Origin: Chrysomallon squamiferum
Taxonomy: Eukaryota > Mollusca > Gastropoda > Neomphalida > Peltospiridae
DNA length: 64,000 nucleotides
Reading direction: 5' to 3'
NCBI GenBank assembly: GCA_012295275.1
Contig: CM022676.1
Location: 4,908,187-4,972,186, forward strand
Shown here: one piece after another, positions 1 through 12,532 of the stretch
Numbering within the stretch: the first letter of the stretch is position 1
Layout of the letters: every line of letters starts with the position of its first letter
The notes under the pieces: model-generated
The model's database searches: none
What the model was told of the DNA's origin: nothing
The model's input: only the letters and a program-made list of their open reading frames with translations
Program-made: the position numbers and the translations under genes

Positions 1-96
1 ACTAACATATAAAATATACATTTGTTAATATTAATAATTTTTATGTTTTAAAATATATAATACTGGAATAAGATCTGATATTATATTTGAAATAAT

Positions 97-597
97 ATTG
101 TACGAACGGGTACGAGGTGGTATGAGATCAAGTTACCGAAAAACAAACTCTAGAAATGTTTCGACCTTTGCAACAATTTCTACTCAATAATAGACATCTA
201 TATATATATATAAGGAATTGTTTATATGACATAATTTAACTAATTACCCGGAATGATCATGCATTATAAAGGAATAAATGTTTTAAAGTTTGTAAACATT
301 GACAGACGACAAACGCCGCCATCTTTAATTTCGATCGGAAATGTCCGTGTGCGCTCAAAAACCATCACATCAGGGCTTAAAACGTCCAAATTCAATTATT
401 TTTTCGTCTATTTTTAGTAATTTTTTATGTCAAATTACCACCTGTACACTTTAAAGTAGTTTGTTTTCATTGGAACTGTATATTTAAAAAAAAAAATGGT
501 GTATATTAATTTACTGTCGTCAAAAATTGAATGTTAAACATTTATAATAATAATTATTTTTAATTCTGAAAAGAAACGCAACAAAAAATGGGTTGTT

Positions 598-631
<34 letters not shown>

Positions 632-1153
632 ACTCGTTCCCTGTAAATGACAATATTTACCAACATATCTAATAACCAGAAGGGTACCTTGTTTGGAATG
701 GGAAATAAGCCATTGTATTCTTTAAGGTGGACTGACTCAGAGACTCATCACAGAAGAAACACAGTTTCTTTTACCTCAGAGCTATACATTTGTTCTATGA
801 GAATTATAAATATTTGTAGTTTATTATTAGAAATAAGATGATTTACGTTAATTTCAATATTTTACACACAGATTTGATTAGATGATGGACCAACAGTTAA
901 ATATTTGTTAATCATGTTTGTTAATCCTGCTGAAATTTTTCTTTACAACCTTGATATATTTTTCTTGTAGTAGCTGTAGTAGTAGTTATTATTATTATTG
1001 TTGTTGTTGTTGTTGTTGTCAAAAATAATGATAACAAATATTACAGTAACACACATTTCAGAAAACAATCGAGATAACAAATGTCATTTCTTCCTTCTCT
1101 TTGTCCTACTTTTCTAGTTGAAGATAAATTCAGGCAGACAGGACCTTTAAGAT

Positions 1154-1214
<61 letters not shown>
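97..1214. repeat. Dispersed block, copy 1
   Basis: This stretch runs from a 'gggtacgaggtggtatgag' motif to a (GA)n tract. It aligns by eye with 16418-17757, with the same order of landmarks: the cgggtacgagg motif, 'aacaatttctactcaataatag', the CA tract, the 'gactgactcagagactcatca' segment, the GTT run and the GA tract. A shorter relative lies at 20238-20740. It is a low-copy interspersed repeat or segmental duplication with no recognised coding content. Confidence 0.7.
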
Positions 1215-1218
<4 letters not shown>

Positions 1219-1619
1219 CAAGATTTTGATTATATCTCATGATTCTATAAAATATAAAGTCGTTATATGATTTCTAAAGTGATTTGAAGATATAAAAATA
1301 ATTAAATATATTGTAATTTACACATACACATAAAATCTCTCTCTCTCTCCACAGAGATACTAGATTTTATACAAGGCTAAATCTTTTTAATAAACATTAA
1401 TGGATAAAATTCAAAATGATACGTTATCAGTCACATGATGTTTACTTCGCGTCAGCAGATAAAAAGTTAATATCCATGTTTTTGAATTGTCTCCCCTTCC
1501 TGAATCCATAACTTACGAACTGACTGTAAACTGCTTGATATGTATGTGTATTGGTGTGTACGTGTGCATGTACGTGTATGTCTGTATATATGTATGTATG
1601 TATGTTTGTATGAGTGTCT

Positions 1620-1654
<35 letters not shown>

Positions 1655-2823
1655 TGCATGTATACATGTATGTATGTATCCATCTGTGTGTATATATGTG
1701 TGTGTGAGGGAGTGTGTGTTTTTATATATATATGAATGCATATATATATGTATGTATGTATGTATTTAGGAACTGAAATTCTACTGTGTTTTAGATCTCT
1801 GAGTAGACTGCACCTAGAACAATATGCATTAACACAGTCCATTCACAACTTCACAAATGTCTCACGCCGCTGACTTGACTCGAACGTTAAAAAAAAAATA
1901 AAATAATTATAAAAATCTTTCTTTTCTTTCTGACATGAATGAATTTGGTTTAATCCTTTGTTTGTCTTAATTATCCTACTTACAATAATTCGTTTTATTT
2001 CAATTTGAAAAAGAAAATCAACAATATTTTAATCTTAGCTACTTTTAACAATTAACAGGTCGCGTCGTTTATTTATTTATTTATTTATAATTTTTTATTT
2101 TTTATTTTTCATTATTATTATTATTTTTTTTTTTCAAATGTCTCCATACATCTGCCTTGGAACACAAAAGTTAAACAAATTAAATTTTTTGTCACCAAGT
2201 TTAAACTTCTCCTATAGAACTTGTGATTGGCATGTTTGTTTGTTAAGAAATACCCAGATATAAACTGTTTATCTTAAAACTAATTTTCTGACACGAACCG
2301 GCATGAAGTGAAAAACAAAATTCCTAAACTTATCCTAAAAACTAAAAGACTGTAATGTTTTATCAAATATTCAGATTACTGTCTACGAACAAAGGTATTT
2401 AATAATACAATGCAAAGAAAAATTAATCTTAAGTACGCAGATAAAAATTTCCAGTCAGAAATTTATTTTTTGACCTTTAAAATTTTCGTTGATTTTTTTC
2501 ATTATTATTTTTATTTATTTATTTTTTTCTTTTTTTTTTATTTATTTATTGATTTATTGATTTATTATTATTATTTATTTTTTGATATTTTTTTATTTTA
2601 TTTATTTATATATTTTTTTATTTTTTTTTTTTTTTTTTATTCTTTATAAGTAGTATGTATAACATACATTAATTAAGCATTTTCCAGATTAATCAGCAGT
2701 TCAAAGTTCATTTTGTAAACTGTTATCATAACAAAGTCGAATGTTATTAATAGTCAATCATAAACCTTCAGATAAAATTCTTGGTAAAAACGACTTTAAG
2801 AAAAATTAATAAAAGAGCAATGA

Positions 2824-2875
<52 letters not shown>

Positions 2876-3529
2876 GAGATAGCCATCATAATATTTATCG
2901 TCATTATCGTTCATTATTTTAGTAGTAGTAATATTAATAATACTAATAATAGCTTCTATTGTAGTAGTAGCAATAAAACGTGTTCTTGTCGTTGTAGTAG
3001 TAGTAGTAATAGTAGTAGTTTTAATAGTACTAGTAGTAGCAGTAGTAGTAGTAATAGTGGTAATAGTAGTTATAGTAGTAATAGTAGTAATAGCAGTAGT
3101 AGCAGTAATAGTAGTATTAATAGCAGTAATAGCTATATTAGAAGTTGTAGTAGTAATAGTAATTATGGAAGTAGTAGTGCTAATAGAAATATTAAAGTAG
3201 GCTACTTTTTACAATCAACAGGGTTAACTCTACGAGTTTTCTTTCTACAGTCATAAGATCAGTAATTCGGCTTCGTTTGTACACCCGACATGCTGAAGAA
3301 ATTGGTCATACAAGGAAAAAGATGATGTCCCCCTAAAATTAGCATTTCAGATTTTCTAATTTATCCTTCCTAAATTAATTTCATCACCTAGATCTTTTCA
3401 CTTTGATTAATTTGGTGTAATACAAAGAGAAAGGGACGTACGAATTTTCAAAGATTTCATTTTTTTTAGCTTCTTGCGCAAATGAATGATTTTATCCACT
3501 TTGGTTTATATTTAATTATACTCTGCAGA

Positions 3530-3588
<59 letters not shown>

Positions 3589-5505
3589 ATATTTGTAAAA
3601 GGAAGTATGACATATCTTGAAATAGGCTTTGTTAGAGGCAGCCTCACTTCAGAATGGGCGCTCAGAAATGGCGATTGTTGACACTCGTAACTACCCACAG
3701 ACGACGCCAAAAAATTAAATATTAAAAAAGCAACAACAACAACACACACACACACACACACATAAATAAACTACAACTTAACTTTGGAACTATTTTTGGC
3801 ACTGAAATCAGGATAAAAAGATCTACAGTTATATATAGCTTGGAGTCGAGTTTGTAATAGCCAAACAAAAAAACACACCATGTAATACCTAGTAGCATAT
3901 AGTAGTAGAAGTAGTAACAATAGCAGTGACAGTAGTAGTACCATTGGTACTAGTAGTAGTTGTTGCTACTGTATAGTTATAATATTATGTATAGTAGTAA
4001 TGATAGCAGTAGTAATATTAACAGTAGTAGTAATAATAACAGTAGTAGTATTGTGGTAGTATTAGTAGTACGAACAGTGGTAGTAATAATAACAACAATA
4101 ATAGTATTAGTATAGTATAATAATAACACATAATAGTAACAAGTGTAGTAATAATATTAGTACTGTATAGTAATAGTAGTTGTAGTAGTAGTAGTATATG
4201 AGGTAGATGTAGAACAATGGTAGTAATAATACCAATAATAAGTAGTAATAATATTAGTACTGGTGTTGTAGTAGTGATAGTAGTAATAGTAGTAATAATA
4301 GTATTTGTAATAGTAGTAACATTTATTTTCACTCATAGTTCTGTTTCTTTTTCTTACTCAGTTTTATTTTGCACTACTTGAACTGGTTTTTTCTGGTATT
4401 GTCTGATAAAGATTTTCGAGGAAATTTTATTTCTTATCGAGGTTATCTCAACAATTGGTTATCTCCTCTTTAAAACATGACACCTTTATCTTCTTCGTCA
4501 CTGTCGTGAGAGGTAGCCAAGTTACCTGTGATAAAGAAAACCAGGTGAGTCTGTGTATTTCCTACTACGCAGTAATATAGTTAATAATATATACATCTCT
4601 GTTAATTGACAAAAAGAATTCGTTTTTAAATTTAATTTTATTATTTTTAATTATTTTATTATTTTAAAATTTTAAAAATAATTAAAATAAATAAATAAAA
4701 ACGCAAAATGATTATATTATTTAATATTTATAAACCTGTTGAAAGTTTCATTAATCACTAGTAGTAATCGTTAAAGAAAATTTATTTACGCACCTTATTT
4801 TATTTTACATTTTTTATTATATTTATTTATTTTTTGAAGGGAAGGTATTTAATTATATATAAACCCATACATATATATATTTTATATATTAAAAGGTGAT
4901 ATCAGTAGTAGTAAAAAGGTGTGTTTTTTGTTTTTATTGTTTGTATTATTTTTTTTTTTGGGGAAGGTATGTGAAGGTATTTGTGTGGTTGTCTATGCCC
5001 GTGTCTGTTTAGGTGCGCAATCAGTCATGATTAAATGAAATATTTTACTCATTATTAATTTTTATTTCATTTCTTAATTTTATTTAAATAAGAATAGTCT
5101 ACCTAAAATTAAGGAAATACAAGAAAAAACCCAGACACCTGATACAAAGTCAGTCCTTATTGATCGGTCCCCTGTGAAAATATTCGACATGAAAAGGTAT
5201 CTTTCATGTTATCTTTTGCATAGATAAATATATAAATTTAAAATACCTAAACACAACTAGAGCGCCCTCAGAATTGATTCCACAAGTTGACAACTATTAA
5301 TCTACATTTAAAAGACATAGAAAAAGTAAATACACGGCCGTAGCGAAACTCTTTTTGAAATGAGACAAAAACGCTCAATCGACGACCGGAGCGGGCCAAA
5401 AGATTTTTGACGAGGTGTCTGGGGGCCGCCTGAAACAGCCCAGAAGCTCCGACTTGAAAGATGCAAAATTCTGGATTTTAGCAATTTCCTGGCATAAATA
5501 AATCC

Positions 5506-5515
5506 AATTTAATCG

Positions 5516-5549
<34 letters not shown>

Positions 5550-5559
5550 CGATTAAATT
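5506..5559. repeat. Perfect palindrome around (TA)n
   Basis: A 15-bp arm (AATTTAATCGGAATA) and its exact reverse complement (TATTCCGATTAAATT) flank an uninterrupted (TA)n core. The whole 54 bp is therefore self-complementary and could extrude as a cruciform. Confidence 0.8.
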
Positions 5560-6606
5560 TTTTTTTTTGAACAAAATCTTTGTAAAAAAAGAAAAATCAA
5601 CAAAAACAAAATCGTCAATTTCGGTATGAGGCATTCGCTTCGATACAGTTACGGCAATGTAGTGTGAGTTTGCACCTGTATGAAATTTTGAATTAGGCGT
5701 CGTTATAGCTACAGTGAATTTAATAGCGATCATTCTTTTATGACCCAGCCATTATCTAAGATGAAAATTAATACTTGTGTAAGCGTTCGTGCAGAAAGTT
5801 GAGTACGGTAATATAAACAAATCGAACATGAACCAACAAATAATTAGTTATTTTCTTCCACTGAAGCGAGATACAGCAAAAACAAAGATGTAAATTATTG
5901 AGGCTCAATCGGGCGAGGAAAGCATTTTGAGACAGTGATAATGGAAAAAACACAAAAGGTTTGAAGAAAAAAAAAAAAAAAAAACTTACAATGAAGGATC
6001 TAAAAAGCAAGACTTTGTTTTGCTCCAGTTGGGCAGCTGCATACCAATCACTTTTCTTGGCAAAAGCAGGAGAAACTTTTCACGTTTAGTCTTATCAATA
6101 AACAGCAAAACAAGAAAACAAAAAAATATAAAAAAACAACAATGAGCTAGGAATTTTACGAAATTCATATCGTTGTGATATTACTTACAAAACATATTCT
6201 TGATAGTGCTATCATTAACACAATTACTACTACTACTGTTTCTTTTGACGTTCCTATTGCGGCTACTACTGATAAATAGATAAATAGAAAGAAAACAATC
6301 ATAAATAGAGAGACAGACAGAAAGAAAGAATGATCGCAAGAGACAGACAGAATGATAGATAGACGATTCCTGATTTATGTTAAATGAAAACATAAATTTA
6401 ATCTTTACTTTTGTTATGTTTTCCCAGTACAGAATGTTTTGCCATGTATTCATCCTTTTTTTTTATACACAACCTTGTTCATAGTTATAATTGGCTGTCT
6501 TTTTAAAAATATTGAATAGTTACTTATATGGTTACCTGTATATTAACATTACTGATAAATATAATTTTATTGTTCTCTCTTTATTTTTTATTTTGCAACA
6601 GAAATA

Positions 6607-6639
6607 ATGGAGCTGATAAGATTTTTGTTTGTTCTGTCT
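6607..6639 (+). CDS. ZP gene exon 1: start of signal peptide
   Basis: The ATG follows 'aata' and begins MELIRFLFVLS. The exon ends at a GTGAGT donor in phase 0, and the hydrophobic run continues into exon 2. Confidence 0.75.
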
Positions 6640-8794
6640 GTGAGTATTTGCGTTTAAAAATCCATCTTTGTAATGTAATAACTAGAAATGCAAAACAAGC
6701 AAATTTTTATGTAAAGAACATGCCAGATAAACAGTTCTATTGCACAGCATATTGCCTTTGATGATGTAAATGCTTTTTCAAAGTAATGTTTTGTTTAATG
6801 ATTGCAATGATTATTAGTTATATTATAGATATTTTATTTTTCTTTGTTCCAGATACTGATTTCATTATCAAGCCAGACTAGAGGAGTTCAAATACCACCA
6901 GCAACTGGATCAAGCGGAAATCCACCAATTACAATAAGTAATTTTTATTAGATTTGTCCCAGTATTAGAAGAACCACGAAGCGCAATTGTATATATTTAA
7001 ACTGAAAAATCACAAACATTAACATATTACATAATCTTTTGGTTTGTTTTACTCAGTAACCTCAAAGTAAGTCTTAGAAAGTCTCAAAAAATGGAGAGCC
7101 ACTAAATTGGAAGCATATAAAATGAGGATCTTTTTGCCAAAAAGTATAATAGAAAATGATGTGTAGGTTGCAGATAAAAGAAAAAAAGATATGTGAATGT
7201 CAGTGCTGCAAAGTGTGATGGGTAATAAAACAAATTACTGATTTTTTTTCTCTACGCTAACAAATACATTTGCAGTTAATGATAATACAACCAATTTAAT
7301 CTTCCTTTAGTGATTCAGGCAAAACCTGAATTGGTGATTTTATCTTTTTTTAAATTTTATTTATTTCATTTTATTTTATTTTTTATTATTATTACTTTTT
7401 ATTTTTTTTCTTCTAAACGGTTTTAATAATTCTCGGCTTTTTGTTCCACACTTTCAGATATTTACCTCCACTCATCTGAAGCTTACAGCTATATATGTCA
7501 TCTCATTTTAATGAATAACTATATTTCTTCTCTTTACATCTTGTTTATAAGAACAGATAATTAATAGTTGACAAAACACTGACATCATTACTTACTTAAT
7601 ATAATTTAAATTAAAATTTTGTCCAGTTTTTAAAAGAAATTAAAAAAAAAAAATTACAGATCTGTCAGGAATTTGTTATGTAATTTAATAAATTATATTT
7701 TATTTTGTACAATGGTTAAAAAAGAAATTAATGTCTGTTTTTATGTTTTGTTTTAGGTTGTAGTACAAATGGTGAAATGAGACTGAATTCGAGTGAGGAA
7801 ATTTTGGTTCTGTCACCTTCTCCATGCACAAAAAAGCAGCAGTTCTGATAAGACAAAAGCTGTTTTTACCAACTGTCTTGTAAGTACACAGTTACATATT
7901 TATTATTTTTTTGTTTTGCTATTATTGTATTATCTGGTTTTACTGTGTTATTTTCTATCAGAATTTGTGACAAATTGTTATGTACACATAAGCAGACACA
8001 CAGAAACATATACATATATACATACACAAACATAAATACAGATACACACATACATCTACATACATACATACATGCATGCGTATACTCAAATACATACAAA
8101 CAACATATATATATATACAGACAAACACACACACACATACACATTCTTACACAGAAACACACAAACACATACATAAATATATACAAACAAAATGCACATA
8201 AATATGATGACAGACAAAAATCAGTTGCTTTCCAGGAAACAGTGTTTACCTCAGCTGTTGAACAACTAATTGTTAAAAGTTTGTCTCAGTGCCACCTTTG
8301 TGTCTCATCAACATTTGTCAAGTCATGCATTCCTGAATATTGTCTATGTGCAGAGTCTAGACAGAGAATATTCATTTCTAAATACATACATCCAAGCATG
8401 CACACACTGGCACAGGAGGATAAAGTCCGCTCATAACATCTGACAAGACTTGAACATATGACACACAGATGTATATACATCTTCAGTTTCCACACTTGCT
8501 TTTTCTTAAAGCATCTTTGAGTAGGAAAAATAGAAAAGCTAATAAATAATTTAAACAGAAAGTCTGTTGTTAATATTAATCTGTTTTTATATTTGTTTTG
8601 AATTCTACAGAATAAAACAGTGACAGTAATGTTAATGAAAACTATTGGCTCTGAAAGTATCACAGACACTGAATATTCAGTAATATGTCAATCAAATGTT
8701 CATCTCTGGAAAAACATTCACTGTTACAGGAAAATTGTTACATATCAGGTATGTTTTCAACTTTTACTCATTATTACTACTTTTGTCATCATCA

Positions 8795-8838
<44 letters not shown>

Positions 8839-11800
8839 ATTGCTATATTGCTGTAACTGTATTGTTATTTTGTTATCATCATGATCGTCATCATCATTAT
8901 TATCATTATCTTTATTAGTATTATATCATAGTATATGTCATTACTGTTCTTACTGTTATTATTGTTATTAAAATTATTATTGTTATTGTTATTATAAAAC
9001 TTGTTATGATTACTATTCATAATAATATTTATTGTTATTGTTGTTATAATAATTCTTCTTCTCATTATTATATTGTGATATTTGTTGTTATTATTAAAAT
9101 TGTTATAGTAGTAGTAGCATACTTTAATATTGTTATTAATGTTATTGTTATTTTTCTGTTATTAATATTTGTTTTTTGTGCTTTATAGATAGTGATATCA
9201 TATTTTCCTTTCACTAACACTATTTCTAGATACCAGCTAATATCAATGGCTCATATAAAATAACACATATAACAATATATCTTACAGATCAGCTGGATAG
9301 AACACAAACTTTATTAATATTTAAATTACTGGTAATTGTTTTTAGCTTCAAATGTGTTTTGGTAAAATGCATTTCCTTTCAAATTGTCAATCTTAGATAC
9401 CTATCTAGTTGAAAGAATTTCTGGTGTTAATATCTTGAAACAAAACAGAAAACAAAAATTCTGATTATAGTTATTCATTGTTTCAGTACTATGAAACCAA
9501 TTACAGAGAGTGGATCAGCAAATAAACCAAATTTTGCAATGACATTCACCAAAGGAAGCCAAACAGTTATATCTACCACTGACTATGTAACACTTGGAGA
9601 GGAGTTATTAATGAAAATCAGTACTAGAGGATGTAAGTAGGATATGATATATCAATTTGTGTGTGTGTGTTTAATTTTCTTATTATGCAGATGCAGTTTC
9701 ATAAAAGAGAGATAAATGTTTTGGGTTCGGGGTTTTTGGTTTGTTTTTCTCAGTGTCTAGTTTTTGTATTTTTGTAATATTTTTGATTGTTTGCTTGTGT
9801 TTTTTGTGGGGTTTTTTATCTAAAAAAAAAGGATGAAATCAGCTTAAAAACCTCCAAAACCAATACATTATTAAAACAAAGAAAGAGAATTTATCTGGAT
9901 CTACATATTAAAAAAAATAAAAAATAAGAAAAAAGAAAGAAAGAAACTAGAAATCCCAAATTTAAATGAACCTATAAACATGTCAAATTATTGGATTAAG
10001 AAACAAATGAACCAATCATGTCCCAATAATCAGCACAGCAGACCTACATTTTGAAACTTGAGCAATTAAATGGCCATTTGCAAGTAGCAAAGAGGTCAGG
10101 GTAGCTACTCTTACCTTCGTCATGAGCTTGTTCCATGACAAGTTTAAATGTAGCCTCTGAAGCTTAAACTTGATTAGTTTCATAAAAGATCCACCCCTGC
10201 TAATAATGATTAATTCACTCAAATGAAAAGAACATCAGAAATAATAGTAAAAAGAAAATAAATAAATAAATAATGATGATGATGATGATGATGATAAATA
10301 AATAAATAAATGCATACATACATACATAAAATATTAAGAAATTCTTTATTATTATCATCTCATATTAATCAGTTTTCATGTTTGTTTTTTTTGAACTGTT
10401 GATGTGAAAAATTTCCAAATTATTATTATTTTTTAAATTGCAGTTAATCCTGCAGGATGGAAACTAATACCAAATACATGCACAGCATATCCAGATGGAA
10501 AAAAACAACATAAATTAGACCTCATCAAGTATCTATTATTCTAGATATTTTGATTAAAAACAATAAATAATAAAGTAAAATAGTGCACATGTATGTATAT
10601 ATGTTGGCATGATGGTATGTATGAGTTTGTGTGCTTATTAATGTATGTGCATACATATGCATGTGTGTATGTATGTATGCATGTATGTATATGTCCATAT
10701 AATATATATATATATATTGTTAAATTTTGTTTTGCAACTTGAATTTTTTTTTTTTGTATCAATTCTCCTTGATATGCACATAAGGTCAGTACCCAGCCAA
10801 GCCAGCATGCTTTGTTTTGTATCCTATCAGAAAGTACACACAACAGATCTCTTTACATCAGTTGGAAAAGGAGTAGTTAATGGATTTCTTTTCTCTCATT
10901 AACTGTTTGGTACCTAATCTCATTTATAGCATCACACAAAGTACAACATTAAAATAATAACATAAGATTAATCTTTTTTAGATATATATATATATATATA
11001 TTAGTTAATTTTCTTGATTCTGTCACTTAATGTATTATTAGTAAAGTGTTTAATTTCATCAAAGATTTCTTTTAATGGCACAAAGTATTTTTCACCTTAC
11101 TATTATTACCTGTCTGGGCAGGATCTTTAACACAGCTGTATTCTAGTATTTGAGCTTTTAAACTGATGACATCTTAGCTGAAATAATTGTTTCAGAAAGG
11201 AGGCTGATTTGAGTCCGATATTCTAGGCTGCATGTAGGATATGCTAGTTTATTTCTTAATATTTGCACAGTGAGTTTTAAATAATATTTCATGTGCTAGA
11301 AATGGAGAAAAGGTATATGAAAATAAACAATGACTGTGTTAAAAACAAGGACAAAAACTATTTTTACATATTATTTATTTTATTATCTAAATATTTACAA
11401 GTAACATTCATTATTATATTCAGTTTAAAAGCCCGGTTCATTCTGTTCTCTACATACCTGTTTTTAATTATTAATTCAACTATTTTAATTCAACTTTAAG
11501 CTAGTGTTTATAATTCCTCTAAATTATCTTTTATTGTTCAATTCAGCTGTCAATATTCTTAGGCTAACTGAAATGCTTATCAGTGTTCTAAAAAGAAAAC
11601 TTAACCTACTGTATTCTAGAAAGGAAAACTTGAGTTACTGTTTTTAGTTTAGTAGTAGCATAGTAGTGGTATCATCATTCAAAGTAGTATTTGTAAGTAT
11701 TTTTATTATTATCATCATCATCATTGATATAATTTTATTATTATTATCATTCATCTTGTTATAATAATTGTGTCATGGAAACATTTTTTTTAAATTACTT

Positions 11801-12481
11801 TTAGGTCACAAAACTGTCCTACAGATGATGCAGATGGATTAATCAGTCCATTCAAGTGGTCACCTAAAACTAATCTGGAGTTGAACTCAAAAGTAAAAGT
11901 GTTCGAGTTTAAAGATGGAGACAAAATTGAAAAAACTCTTGTATTTGAATGTAATATCACCATTTGCAGTAATAGTGACAAGAGTCATGGAAATTGTAAA
12001 AGCAATGTTACTAATGATGCAGTAAGTAACAAAACAGTTTTTAACTTGACAATTCATGTGGTAAAAAAATGAAAAAACATAATTAATATTTTCATTTACA
12101 CACACACATTCACAAACGTCATCATATCACTTGTGCTATGATCATCGTTTTCATAATGATTATTGTTGTTTTCATTTTAACAGTTATGTCCAGTCATTTG
12201 ATGCTTGTCATTGAAATTGAATATAAGGCAGAAATTCATCAAAGTATTTTCTATTTTTTATTTTGAATACAGACATCATGTACAAATAACAAACTTCAGG
12301 TAAGACGTCGACGTGACACAGAGTTACTGAAAGGTAAACCTGACTCTGCAGCTACACACACTGTTACTGGTGTCCTTCGAATACATAATGCAGTTGTCAG
12401 TGAAGTCATGTCTGGATCAGGTATATATAAAAATTTAAGTTATATCTGTCCAGATGTCATCGTCCTCTCTCTCACTGATTG

Positions 12482-12532
<51 letters not shown>

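Larger units (their letters stand above)
1..6606. other. Repeat-rich intergenic region, no gene seen
   Basis: No open frame here looks like protein; the longer ones only translate microsatellites. Visible contents are (CA)n at about 598-629, (GA)n at 1156-1214, (TA)n at 1622-1651 inside a TGTA-rich tract, (ATT)n near 2827-2874, TAG/TAA-type trinucleotide tracts at 2985-3180 and 3898-4320, and (ATA)n at 3529-3588. Positions 97-1210 recur at 16.42-17.76 kb. A GC-richer patch at about 5330-5460 was not recognised. Confidence 0.7.

Noticed and set aside
1467-1842. Long open frames over TGTA/TATA tracts (also 7866-8186, 8620-9188, 48115-48437)
   Set aside because: They translate to Tyr/Ile/His/Thr or Ile/Leu/Asn simple repeats and have no start context, splice logic or domain. 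They are microsatellite artefacts.
4018-4332. Minus-strand 104-residue frame rich in Thr/Ile/Leu
   Set aside because: It is the translation of a TAG/TAA trinucleotide tract; the opposite strand is equally biased.
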